Below, piece after piece: positions 38,671 to 49,900 of a stretch of 64,000 nucleotides of DNA (positions within the stretch are counted from its first letter, which is position 1; every line of letters begins with the position of its first letter). The notes under the pieces are model-generated. The model was not told the DNA's origin. It was given only the letters and a program-made list of their open reading frames with translations, and made no database searches. The position numbers were made by a program, and so were the translations under genes. Origin of the DNA: Sanderia malayensis. Its lineage: Eukaryota; Cnidaria; Scyphozoa; Semaeostomeae; Pelagiidae. The stretch is taken from contig RQOL01000824.1 in assembly GCA_013076295.1 (NCBI GenBank), positions 3,844,001 through 3,908,000 of the forward strand, read 5' to 3'.

Positions 38671-40690
38671 TTATTGTGTAATGCTATGGAAACAGTAGAT
38701 TGTCTATGACTATAATAAATCCTCTTCTATTTAATATCCTTGGGTTTGCTTTAAGCTCAAATAATTTGATATTATTTTATTCATTCTATACTGCTATGAT
38801 TTAGCATATAGCATAAGAACTTAGCTATCCCTGTTCAAGTTGGTAGACATAAAGAAACATTGTATAGGAAATACCCAATGGATTTTATGCCAAATGACAT
38901 CATGAATTCAATTTATGCCATTCATTAAATCACGAAAGAATATACACAGCTGAAATGATACATATTGCAAATATTTGTATGGGTCCTGCCACCTGAGACA
39001 TGAACCAAAAGATATGCCCATGACGACAACAGATAAATACGAGCTCCCATGTTGTCAATAACCAGCAATCGCTGGTAATAATTGTAGCTCAAGTGTAGGC
39101 CGCAGAAGGAAGGACACAATTTAATCAGTGTCTGAACTCTCCTTCAATAACAATAATTCATCGATCTCAGCACACCAGAGCTCCACTGACACACTGGGTG
39201 CTGTACCCCACGTCTGGGTGTGGAAAGCTAAGAAAAGAATCCAGAGAGGTGTGGTGTGAAGAATTCGAATTTCTTATAACATTTTAGTATAGCTTCGATC
39301 GCCATTTAGGCCCAATACAACTCATTAGCATATAGCCTCGTTTGGTTTAAACAACATGACTCAGCATGACTGGAAATATCTAGATGGGACGAGAACATTC
39401 TAGAGGTCCAAAAATAGAACATTGTAACCATTTATTCTTACATAATAATTAGCCAAATCATGATGATTGTAGTAACTAGAACTTTCGATTTAAAACGTAT
39501 AAAAGTAAGCACCGTATAATGTTAGAGAGAATCAGAATTTGTGAGATGGAAAAACGCGAGATATATCAAAATTGAGAAAAGGTGATTCTATCGTAATCTT
39601 TTGTGCAGAACATTCTACCTGTGAGTTTATTGTCGCGGTTAACAGAATCTAATTCCCGACAGTGGGATTTAAACGGGCGTCTCTCTGTAGTAGGAGGTTT
39701 TTAATCTGATATGGTCATTTGGGAGGCTAATAAAATAGTCAAAATGAATTTTCTTGTTAATTATAGACTTGAAATATATGCTTATGATAAGTTGGACAGA
39801 CGCATTGGAATGCACTCACCCTCCTCATAGCAGGGCTTCATTGTAATCGAAATCCGTTCAGCGGAACATTTCTCAAAGCAATTCCATATTTGAAATATTT
39901 TATTGAAATGGCAGAAGAATATGCTGATGAAGGATAACACAAAGGATAATTATAAGAAAATGTCTTATTCAAATGGCAATATAATTAGTGAGGGCATAGA
40001 GTGCTCCTTTAAGCGAATCAAATTTCGTTGCTCTATTTTAGGGCACGCAATCGCCGTGAATATTTATTAGAGAGTGTGAAAAATGTCAATTTTTGCTGGG
40101 TTTATCGAAATTCCAGTAAGATCCCGATAACTTGAACCTTCATTGGACCGATGACAATGGTTTGAGTTAAAGAATATTTGAGTTATCGTGGATTAGATAG
40201 TAATAGCGAAGCTTTCCAAGAGATACCAAATTAATTCCAGTTATCCACAGTTCGAGTTGTTTGGGGTTCGATTTACTGAGGTTTTACTGCAGTATTATTT
40301 ACTTTAATTCATTGCCCTTGGATGTGAGCACTATTTTCAAGGACGGACTTTTTAACGTTTTGTATGACATGAAACATCTCGTAAGAACTTCAATTGCGAA
40401 CATATTTCCATTGAAATCTGATTTCAGATTTCGATCCATTGAAATGAAATCTGTTGAAATCTGTTTGTCAGATTTCAATTGAAATCCTACAAACTTTGTT
40501 AATTATTGCAAAGCTCTTTAATTGACATAAGAAGGTCACGTATGCCACACATACGTGACCACACACATAAATTCTTTCAGGAATGGCCTGCCGGCGCCGT
40601 ATTATATAATAGTTCATAATTCTTATTGAAAGTACTTTGAAAACATATTCAATGCCAAAAAGAAATTGTGAGTCACGATTAGCTTCTATT
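38671..40690. other. Duplicated flank and PEP3 upstream region
   Basis: 3' UTR homology, then 39,200-39,830 shared with 54.4-54.6 kb, then 40,100-40,290 with gttcgagttatcg-like inverted motifs resembling a decayed pogo-type element (compare 54,770-54,920), then the promoter cassette homologous to 54.9-55.2 kb. No coding sequence seen. Confidence 0.45.
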
Positions 40691-40693
40691 TTT

Positions 40694-40745
40694 AAAAGTT
40701 CTTCCGCCAAACAATAAGTAAATATTGTTGGGTGGAAGAACTTTT
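40694..40745. promoter_or_regulatory. Palindrome in the PEP3 promoter
   Basis: AAAAGTTCTTCCGCCAAACA pairs with the inverse around a 6-nt centre, with two mismatches over 23-bp arms. A weaker version is at 56,399-56,450 before PEP4. PEP1 and PEP2 keep only the left arm. It is about 60 bp upstream of the TATA box, so it could be a factor-binding site or the trace of an old transposon. Confidence 0.55.
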
Positions 40746-40804
40746 ACAAATGTCAATTTGTAAAAGAGACTGTCGTTATACAAGATCATATTGTTTTAAA
40801 TGTG

Positions 40805-40810
40805 TATAAA
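40805..40810 (+). promoter_or_regulatory. TATA box of PEP3
   Basis: TATAAA in tgtgtataaattt, 106 bp before the ATG, within the shared promoter. Confidence 0.7.
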
Positions 40811-40910
40811 TTTGCGAGGCAAACCAAAAATATCCCACCCATTCGCAGGTACGAACAGTAGACTAAACTAATCATTTAGTAAATCTGTTTTAAGGACCAA
40901 CGAATCCAAA

Positions 40911-43900
40911 ATGAAGACAATTTTCTTTCTCTTGGTTGTTCTGGGATTGGCTCTCATTGCCTGTGGTAAGAAATATTCTTGAAAATATTCATTCTTATAT
41001 AGCTAACCTTGATAGAAAATTATATAATCATTCATTATGTTTCTTGCATCAGATCATTTCTTATTTGTACAGTTAGAACTTTGAACCCTGAATGATTGCT
41101 ATTTTGTATAGATGCAAAGAGCTTGGAAACATTAGAAAATGAAGAAAATCATCCTTGGCGCGGATGGAAGGGTAAAAAAGAAGTTGCTGAATTCCTGCAC
41201 TTCAACCATTTAACTCATCCAACATTGTCAATATGTTTTACTATCTTCAATGTGGGTTACATATATACATATAAAAGTCATATACCGTATATTGTTTAGA
41301 TGAAAAGAATGCCGAAAATGAAGAAAATCATCTCTGGCGCGGATGGAAAGGTAAAGAAGATGTTGCTGAATTCCTGCACTTCAACCATTTAACTCATCCA
41401 ACATTGTCAATATGTTTTACTATCTTCAATGTGGGTTACATATATACATATAAAAGTCATATACCGTATATTGTTTAGATGAAAAGAATGCCGAAAATGA
41501 AGAAAATCATCTCTGGCGCGGATGGAAGGGTAAAAAAGAAGTTGCTGAATTCCTGCACTTCAACCATTTAACTCATCCAACATTGTCAATATGTTTTACT
41601 ATCTTCAATGTGGGTTACATATATATATATAAAAGTCATATACCGTATATTGTTTAGATGAAAAGAATGCCGAAAAAGATGAAAAGGAAGAAATCTTTCC
41701 CTTGTTCCCGTGGAAAGGTAAAAAAGGAGTTGCTGAATTCCTGCAATTCAACCATTTAACTCATCCAACATTGTTAATATGTTTTATTGTCTTCAATGTG
41801 GGTTACCTATATATATATAAAAGTCATATACCGTATATTGTTTAGATGAAAAGAATGCCGAAAAAGAAGAATTTAGAAAAGGTCATCCCATGTTCCCGTG
41901 GAAAGGTAAAAAAGGAGTTGCTGAATTCCTGCAATTCAACCATTTAACTCATCCAACATTGTTAATATGTTTTATTGTCTTCAATGTGCGTTACATATAT
42001 ATATATATAAGTGTCATGTTATATAACGTATATTGCTTAGATGAAAAGAATGCCGAAAAAGAAGAATTTAGAAAAGGTTATCCCATGTTCCCGTGGAAAG
42101 GTAAAAAAGGAGTTGCTGAATTCCTGCAATTCAACCATTTAACTCATCCAACATTGTTAATATGTTTTATTGTCTTCAATGTGGGTTACCTATATATATA
42201 TATAAAAGTCATATACCGTATATTGTTTAGATGAAAAGAATGCCGAAAAAGATGAAAATGAAGAAATCTTTCCCTTGTTCCCGTGGAAAGGTAAAAAAGG
42301 AGTTGCTGAATTCCTGCAATTCAACCATTTAACTCATCCAACATTGTTAATATGTTTTATTGTCTTCAATGTGGGTTACCTATATATATATATAAAAGTC
42401 ATATACCGTATATTGTTTAGATGAAAAGAATGCCGAAAAAGATGAAAATGAAGAAATCTTTCCCTTGTTCCCGTGGAAAGGTAAAAAAGGAGTTGCTGAA
42501 TTCCTGCAATTCAACCATTTAACTCATCCAACATTGTTAATATGTTTTATTGTCTTCAATGTGGGTTACCTATATATATATCAAAGTCATATACCGTATA
42601 TTGTTTAGATGAAAAGAATGCCGAAAAAGAAGAATTTAGAAAAGGTCATCCCATGTTCCCGTGGAAAGGTAAAAAAGGAGTTGCTGAATTCCTGCAATTC
42701 AACCATTTAACTCATCCAACATTGTTAATATGTTTTATTGTCTTCAATGTGCGTTACATATATATATATATAAGTGTCATGTTATATAACGTATATTGCT
42801 TAGATGAAAAGAATGCCGAAAAAGAAGAATTTAGAAAAGGTTATCCCATGTTCCCGTGGAAAGGTAAAAAAGGAGTTGCTGAATTCCTGCAATTCAACCA
42901 TTTAACTCATCCAACATTGTTAATATGTTTTATTGTCTTCAATGTGGGTTACCTATATATATATATAAAAGTCATATACCGTATATTGTTTAGATGAAAA
43001 GAATGCCGAAAAAGATGAAAATGAAGAAATCTTTCCCTTGTTCCCGTGGAAAGGTAAAAAAGGAGTTGCTGAATTCCTGCAATTCAACCATTTAACTCAT
43101 CCAACATTGTTAATATGTTTTATTGTCTTCAATGTGGGTTACCTATATATATATATAAAAGTCATATACCGTATATTGTTTAGATGAAAAGAATGCCGAA
43201 AAAGATGAAAATGAAGAAATCTTTCCCTTGTTCCCGTGGAAAGGTAAAAAAGGAGTTGCTGAATTCCTGCAATTCAACCATTTAACTCATCCAACATTGT
43301 TAATATGTTTTATTGTCTTCAATGTGGGTTACCTATATATATATCAAAGTCATATACCGTATATTGTTTAGATGAAAAGAATGCCGAAAAAGAACAATTT
43401 AGAAAAGGTCATCCCATGTTCCCGTGGAAAGGTAAAAAAGGAGTTGCTGAATTCCTGCAATTCAACCATTTAACTCATCCAACATTGTTAACGTGTTTTA
43501 TTGTCTTCAATGTGCGTTACATATATATATATAAGTGTCATGTTATATACCGTATATTGTTTAGATGAAAAGAATGCCGAAAATGAAGAAAATCATCCCT
43601 CCTGGCGCGGCAGATGGAAAGGTAAAAAGAAGTTGCTGAATTCCTGCACTTCAACCATTTAACTCATCCAACATCGTTAACATGTTTTATTGTCTTCAAT
43701 GCGGGCTACATATAATGTTAGTTAATACATGAAATTTATTAACTTTAGTTAATTAGGCACGGATTTCTCATATTGCGTGACTCTTTTTTGATGCTAATCA
43801 ACAACCAAAATTAACAGGGCCGCACCAAGGGTGCGTTGATTACTTGACACAGGCAAGGTATTTTAATCTGGCACCAATCGAAAATATCACGCATAGCGAT

Positions 43901-46900
43901 GCTGCCTGTATCTAATCTCAGCTTGATGAAAGTGACAAGCACAATAAACCAATCAGAGCTCCCAACACAGCAAGCTAACCAGCGACAAGCCAATCAAATT
44001 AAGCGAATCACCACGCAAAATACTCCCTTTATAAGACAATGCAAAGCCCTCAAAGGGCAACAATTTACAAACAAAGCAACATATACATAGTTGCCAAGCA
44101 AATCAAGGAAACAAAAATTTAATTTGAACGAAAGCTAGGTGAGATGGCTAAAAGCAAGTCAATTAAACAAGGCATACGGAGAAGTACGCGACCTTCTACA
44201 GCGGCGACTACTGCTAGTTCATGGCCCAGTGTTGCAACCGAAGCCAACACGGCAATAGAAGGCTCTCTGGCTACCATCGTCCGCGAACTGATGACCGCCC
44301 ACAAGCCTCCACAGACGGATAGACCAGCCAATACGCCGCAGCCAGTTTCACTCGAAACGTTGCATCTTCCAAGCAGTTCAGCCCCACCGATGATGCCGGC
44401 CACGTACACCATCAATGCCTTCTCGCCGGAGGTTTCCAACAGCCTCGTCAGACAAATCCAGAGCGGTGAGTTTTTTGAATTATCAAAAATTAGTCACTCA
44501 GAACCTCCAGAAATTATCTCCCCCGGCACCACAAGTTTTCCATTTGAATGGGGGATGATAACGACTTGAAGATTGTTAAGGTGGCCGGCTACAGCCTGTT
44601 TGGTCAACAAAAAATATTTTTTTCAAAATTTTTTTTTTCAATAAAACTTATCTACAACTATTTAAAAATATGATGCTCGGCCGTTTTTGCAAGGAATTAA
44701 CTATATCATGGGCAAAATCATTGTTTTTTTGGAAGTACCAAATTTCACCTCCTTAGCAACCATGTGTTTCTGTTGTTAGGGAGACAAAATGTCAATGTTT
44801 TGCCCCCAAGAAAGTGCAGAGAAGTCGAAATGGCTGAAACACTTCTTCAGGATATTTGTCAACACGAGGCTGTGTATAGACAGGCTTAAAGTAGCATGAA
44901 ATTCTACTTTTTGCCTTCACCCATTTGAGAACACCATTCCCACGTGAAAATTTCTAAAAAGTTTTTGATATCTGACAATCGTATATTTTTGTCTCGTCCT
45001 TCGTATCTCGATTAAGGATATTAATCAAGATAATGAAAGCTCGCGTTGTAGCAAGATTAAAAGCAAATTCTGTAATGCAAACTTTGTCAGAAATCGGCTG
45101 AAACTGGTGGTTTAGATTATGCAGACGAGTCTAGGCCCGTACCTTCTCGTGAACTGGAAAATGCAACGGACAGCTTACTGCTTGAGAGTTCTACCCCAAA
45201 CAAACAAAACAAAATATTCAAACGAGTGGATAATGTGACGAAAAAAGCTTTTAAATTCCTATTTTGTTAACATGAGTCCAATAAAAAAGAGCTTTTTGAC
45301 CAGGAACACAGGAAAAAGCCAGCAGAGTTAGGACTGAGAAAATCAAGAAAAACTGAATTTGCACAAGCACAAGGCTGTTCTTTGGTGGACTTACACAACC
45401 TCCGTGATTGCATTTTAAAGGCAGCTATTTGCAAGAAATGCAAAAGTCCAAGAAGCAGACTTTCTCTGCTAGAGGTTAAAACAGAAAAAAAAGGCTTGGC
45501 TTGGCCCAAAGGTTTGCCCTCAAGTGTAACATTTGCCAAAATGAGTCCAGCTTCTCAACAAGCTTAAGGGCTGAAGCAAATACATCGTTTCACATTAATG
45601 CCAAGTCTGCTCATTTTGCACATCAATTTGCCATACTCAGAAGCAAAAAATTGAGTCATTCTGCTAAAAAGATATCAATGAAAACACAACTACAGAGAAG
45701 GAAACTGAGGGCCAAACGGAAAGGTGTGACAGAAAATGGACCAGGTTATATTGCTCATGCCTGTGGTGCCCAGAAACCCCCTGAATGAAATTTTCATGTT
45801 GGTTTTGCTATCACTGACAGAAGAATAGTCTGTGGAGCCATAAGTTTTGTTGATGAAAACAAATCTTCTGAGTGAAGGAAGAGAGACAAAAACGATTGAA
45901 GAAATGACTTATATTATTTTGACATGACCCCCATCTTTTTGGGACAGTTTTGCTTAATTCAAAAATTTTTTAATGTTTTTTGTATCAGTAGGTATAATTA
46001 TGCACAGTTCAGTTTTAAATATCATTTTCTTAGCTGCAAAGTTACACAGGATTTTGAAAATAGCCTGCTGATATTGTCAAAACTTTAAGGCTCGTTTTCT
46101 AGAAACTTCATTTTCGCATACTGCAGTTGGTCTGCGGACTATAACTTTTGATTAGATTGAGATATCAGTCTTAAATTTTCATGCAATATGTATTTTGTAA
46201 TGCTCTATGACATGACTGTTTTCAAATTTTCATTTACTGTTATTGAAAAAAAATTTCCTGAAAAAACAGTTTTTTGCAGGTATGAACCCCCGTCTTTATA
46301 TTTTTTGAAATTCACCACAGTCATTTCATGAAGGGTAGGACAAGTAATGTTTACCATGTCATCCCAGACATAAATATTCACGTGCCTTAAAGATAGACGC
46401 TGCAGACGGAATTTAAGGTGGTTTGTTTATGACACAACCCCCTGTCTAGTTTGCAAGATTTTCAATATTTTTTTACAATTCTCGCTTTTCCAAGTCTTTA
46501 TTTCAATTCCTGGAAAATTTTATCATTCTAAGTGTCGTGGTTTTCTTAAAATAGCCGTTTGGAGTGAATATGGTCGTTTTTTCCTGAGCCTGTAGCCGGC
46601 CACCTTAAGCACGATGTACTGGGGAAGGATCGACCAACAATTCTGGTTGATGACGTTTACAGCCGGCCCACAAGATCAAGAGGATTGTATTTTTAACAAA
46701 GAACCCTTTAACAGTAAATCCCTTGCGGCAAAAAGGGACGACGTATGCCGCAGGTTTAATATCGAACGCTTTTGTAAAGAGGCTACCTGCCGATTTAAAC
46801 ATGTATGCAACAGACCGGGCTGTGGGGGAAAGCATGCTGGAAACAGATGCACCCTCGTCATCAACCCCGGCTCTGGAAAACATTACTACTTCGTTATCTC

Positions 46901-49900
46901 GTAGTTTAAAACCGTTGAGTAGAATTGATGTCGTTCATCTAGAACTCGCTTTAGACACCCATCCTGATTGTTTTTTTTTTTTTTTTTGTTTTTTTTTGTT
47001 TTTTTTTGTTTTTTTGTTTTTCGCTTCTGACCTGTGTACCGGACTACGGGAGGGTGTTTCAATTAGCGACCACAGCCCTAGAATACCCAGGCGTTCTCCG
47101 AATCCACCCACTGCTTCACTTCACCCGGACAAAATTACCGAAAATCTTAACAAAGAGGTCTCCTTAGAGCGCCCAGTGGGCCCCTTTTTCAGAGCCGCCG
47201 TTTCCAAACCTGCAAGTTTCCCCCCTGGGGGTAGTTCCGGCAAACTGTTCCGAAAAATTCCGCACAATTTTTCATTTGTCTTATCCGAATTCGATCAATT
47301 CTTTCCTTGACAAGGACTCGCATTCTTTAAAATATGTAATAATCGATGAAGCAATTGCAGAGCCTCAACGTCTCGGGCTTGGTTCATTTATGGCCAAAAC
47401 AGACATCGAATCTGCCTTTCGTCTAATTCAAGTCCATCCAAACGACTGGGAATTATTGGGTATGAACTGGAACGGGGGTTTCTATTTCGAAAAATTCTTG
47501 CTTATTGGCCTACGCGGCGGTCCTTTTCTCTTCAATCAATATGCTACCGCGATTCACTGGATACTGGAACATAAGTGTGTAATTTCCTACGTGACACACT
47601 TCCTAGACGATTTCTTGATTATCGAACCTAAAAATCCTGATTCCCCGTTTGACAAAATTTGTAAGGTCAGCCTTCAAGAAACAGGCATTTCCATCGCGTG
47701 GCTAGAGTTGTATGCTATTGTTATGGCCTGCCTTATTTGTGCACCACGCTGGTTTACGAAAAGGATTTATTTTAATGCAATAACGAGTCTGTTGTTTATA
47801 TCATTACCTCAAAACGTCCCCCTTCCCCAAAGTGATGGCTCTGGTCCATCACCTAACGCTTCTCACTATGCAATATAATTTCTATTTTTTGCTAAACACA
47901 TCCCGGGAGCAAACAACGAAATAGCTGATTCTCTCTCACGTTTCCAGGTCGATTGTTTCCGACCATTGGCGCCATGGGCCGACCCCCTGCCTCAACAACT
48001 CCCGGAGGAAATTTCGCACCTTTGACGCCTTTGTTACACCATTTTCAAGTTTTTCACTCGCCCAAAATACACAAGACTCACACCGCACGGGGGTCAAGCA
48101 GTTCCTTACTTTTGCTAAGCGTTCAAAGCTCATGGATTTTAGGGTATTTTGTCCGTCGACGGAATTACTCTATGTTATTTTGCTACTCACATGGCCCCGA
48201 CTGTCTCACATGACACAATAACAATGTTTCTGGCCGCAGTGAGAGACTTTCATTTACAACACGTTTTTACTTGCAACTTGCAAGATTTCTGTCGACAATA
48301 TATATTCTTTGATCACTTTCACATTTCCGGGCTGCTTCAGCTGGACACTGCACGTGATCTCGATAACCAAATGATATGGGCCATAATTTGCTCCGCACAA
48401 TTGGATACAATTGCACATCTAATTTCACGCATTTCTCTATACTCGTTTTTATGGGCAATCGCTGGACGCAATTTGTGGGCAAAAGTGCAAACACTTCATA
48501 TCACAAAAACTCGGAATAGCACATCAATAACCTATACTGATACAAATCAGTAAAGTATTAGGCTCAACGGGGCCTCGCGTACCTCGTTATGGTTTCGAAT
48601 CGGGGCCTCGCGTACCCCGTACAAATTAATGGCAAGGCCTCGCGTACCTTATAAAAAGCCAGGGGCCTCGCGTACCCCATCGCAAAATATGTCAAAACAA
48701 AACGGACAGCGTCCGTAAATTCCGAGTCAGGGACAGCGTCCCTGCCCCTCCGCTCGCACTTGGTTCCTTGCAAATGCGTTTCCTACACCGCCCACAATAT
48801 CGTAATTAACTGTTTTTAATTTATGTATAACATCATTGATATATTTACGTAATTTACCTAACAATTATGTTGTAAATTATGATGATGATGAAGATGACTA
48901 TGTTGTAAATTATGATTGTGATGAATATTATTATGATGATGATGATGATTCAAAGCATAACGCAATGGCTTGTTCTTGCGATTCTCTGCGGTACGAGTGA
49001 ATAATTAAATGTTAGTTAATACATGAAATTTATTAACTTTAGTTAATTAGGCACGGATTTCTCATATTGCGTGACTCTTTTTTGATGCTAATCAACAACC
49101 AAAATTAACAGGGCCGCACCAAGGGTGCGTTGATTACTTGACACAGGCAAGGTATTTTAATCTGGCACCAATCGAAAATATCACGCATAGCGATGCTGCC
49201 TGTATCTAATCTCAGCTTGATGAAAGTGACAAGCACAATAAACCAATCAGAGCTCCCAACACAGCAAGCTAACCAGCGACAAGCCAATCAAATTAAGCGA
49301 ATCACCACGCAAAATACTCCCTTTATAAGACAATGCAAAGCCCTCAAAGGGCAACAATTTACAAACAAAGCAACATATACATAGTTGCCAAGCAAATCAA
49401 GGAAACAAAAATTTACCCGCCCACCTCCCTATCCACCGATAGAGGCATATCCAAGGTTCTACGAGCTACCTCTCACGAACCACCTGATTAATTGAAAGTC
49501 GCAATGCATCTGAGACGCCAAACTTTGCAGGAACTGGCAAAAGTGCAAACACTTCATATCACAAAAACTCGGAATAGCACATCAATAACCTATACTGATA
49601 CAAATCAGTAAAGTATTAGGCTCAACGGGGCCTCGCGTACCTCGTTATGGTTTCGAATCGGGGCCTCGCGTACCCCGTACAAATTAATGGCAAGGCCTCG
49701 CGTACCTTATAAAAAGCCAGGGGCCTCGCGTACCCCATCGCAAAATATGTCAAAACAAAACGGACAGCGTCCGTAAATTCCGAGTCAGGGACAGCGTCCC
49801 TGCCCCTCCGCTCGCACTTGGTTCCTTGCAAATGCGTTTCCTACACCGCCCACAATATCGTAATTAACTGTTTTTAATTTATGTATAACATCATTGATAT

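Noticed and set aside
42542..42997. Long open frames in the PEP3 ladder reading through exon, intron and exon (about 150 codons)
   Set aside because: They contain conserved donors and acceptors, and the inter-cassette part (KKGVAEFLQFNHLTHPTLL) is intron sequence that is out of frame or stop-containing in most other units. Treated as intron read-through, with two open introns noted as a finding.
46967..47022. Poly(T) tract as a retroposon tail
   Set aside because: It interrupts the Gag-RT region of copy B without a recognisable retroposon body or target duplication. Microsatellite expansion is simpler.
48564..48773. Repeated 69-codon frame starting MQGTKCERRG, found four times
   Set aside because: It lies in the B repeats of the retrotransposons and merely reads through the GGTACGCGAGGCC direct repeats. 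No independent evidence for a protein.
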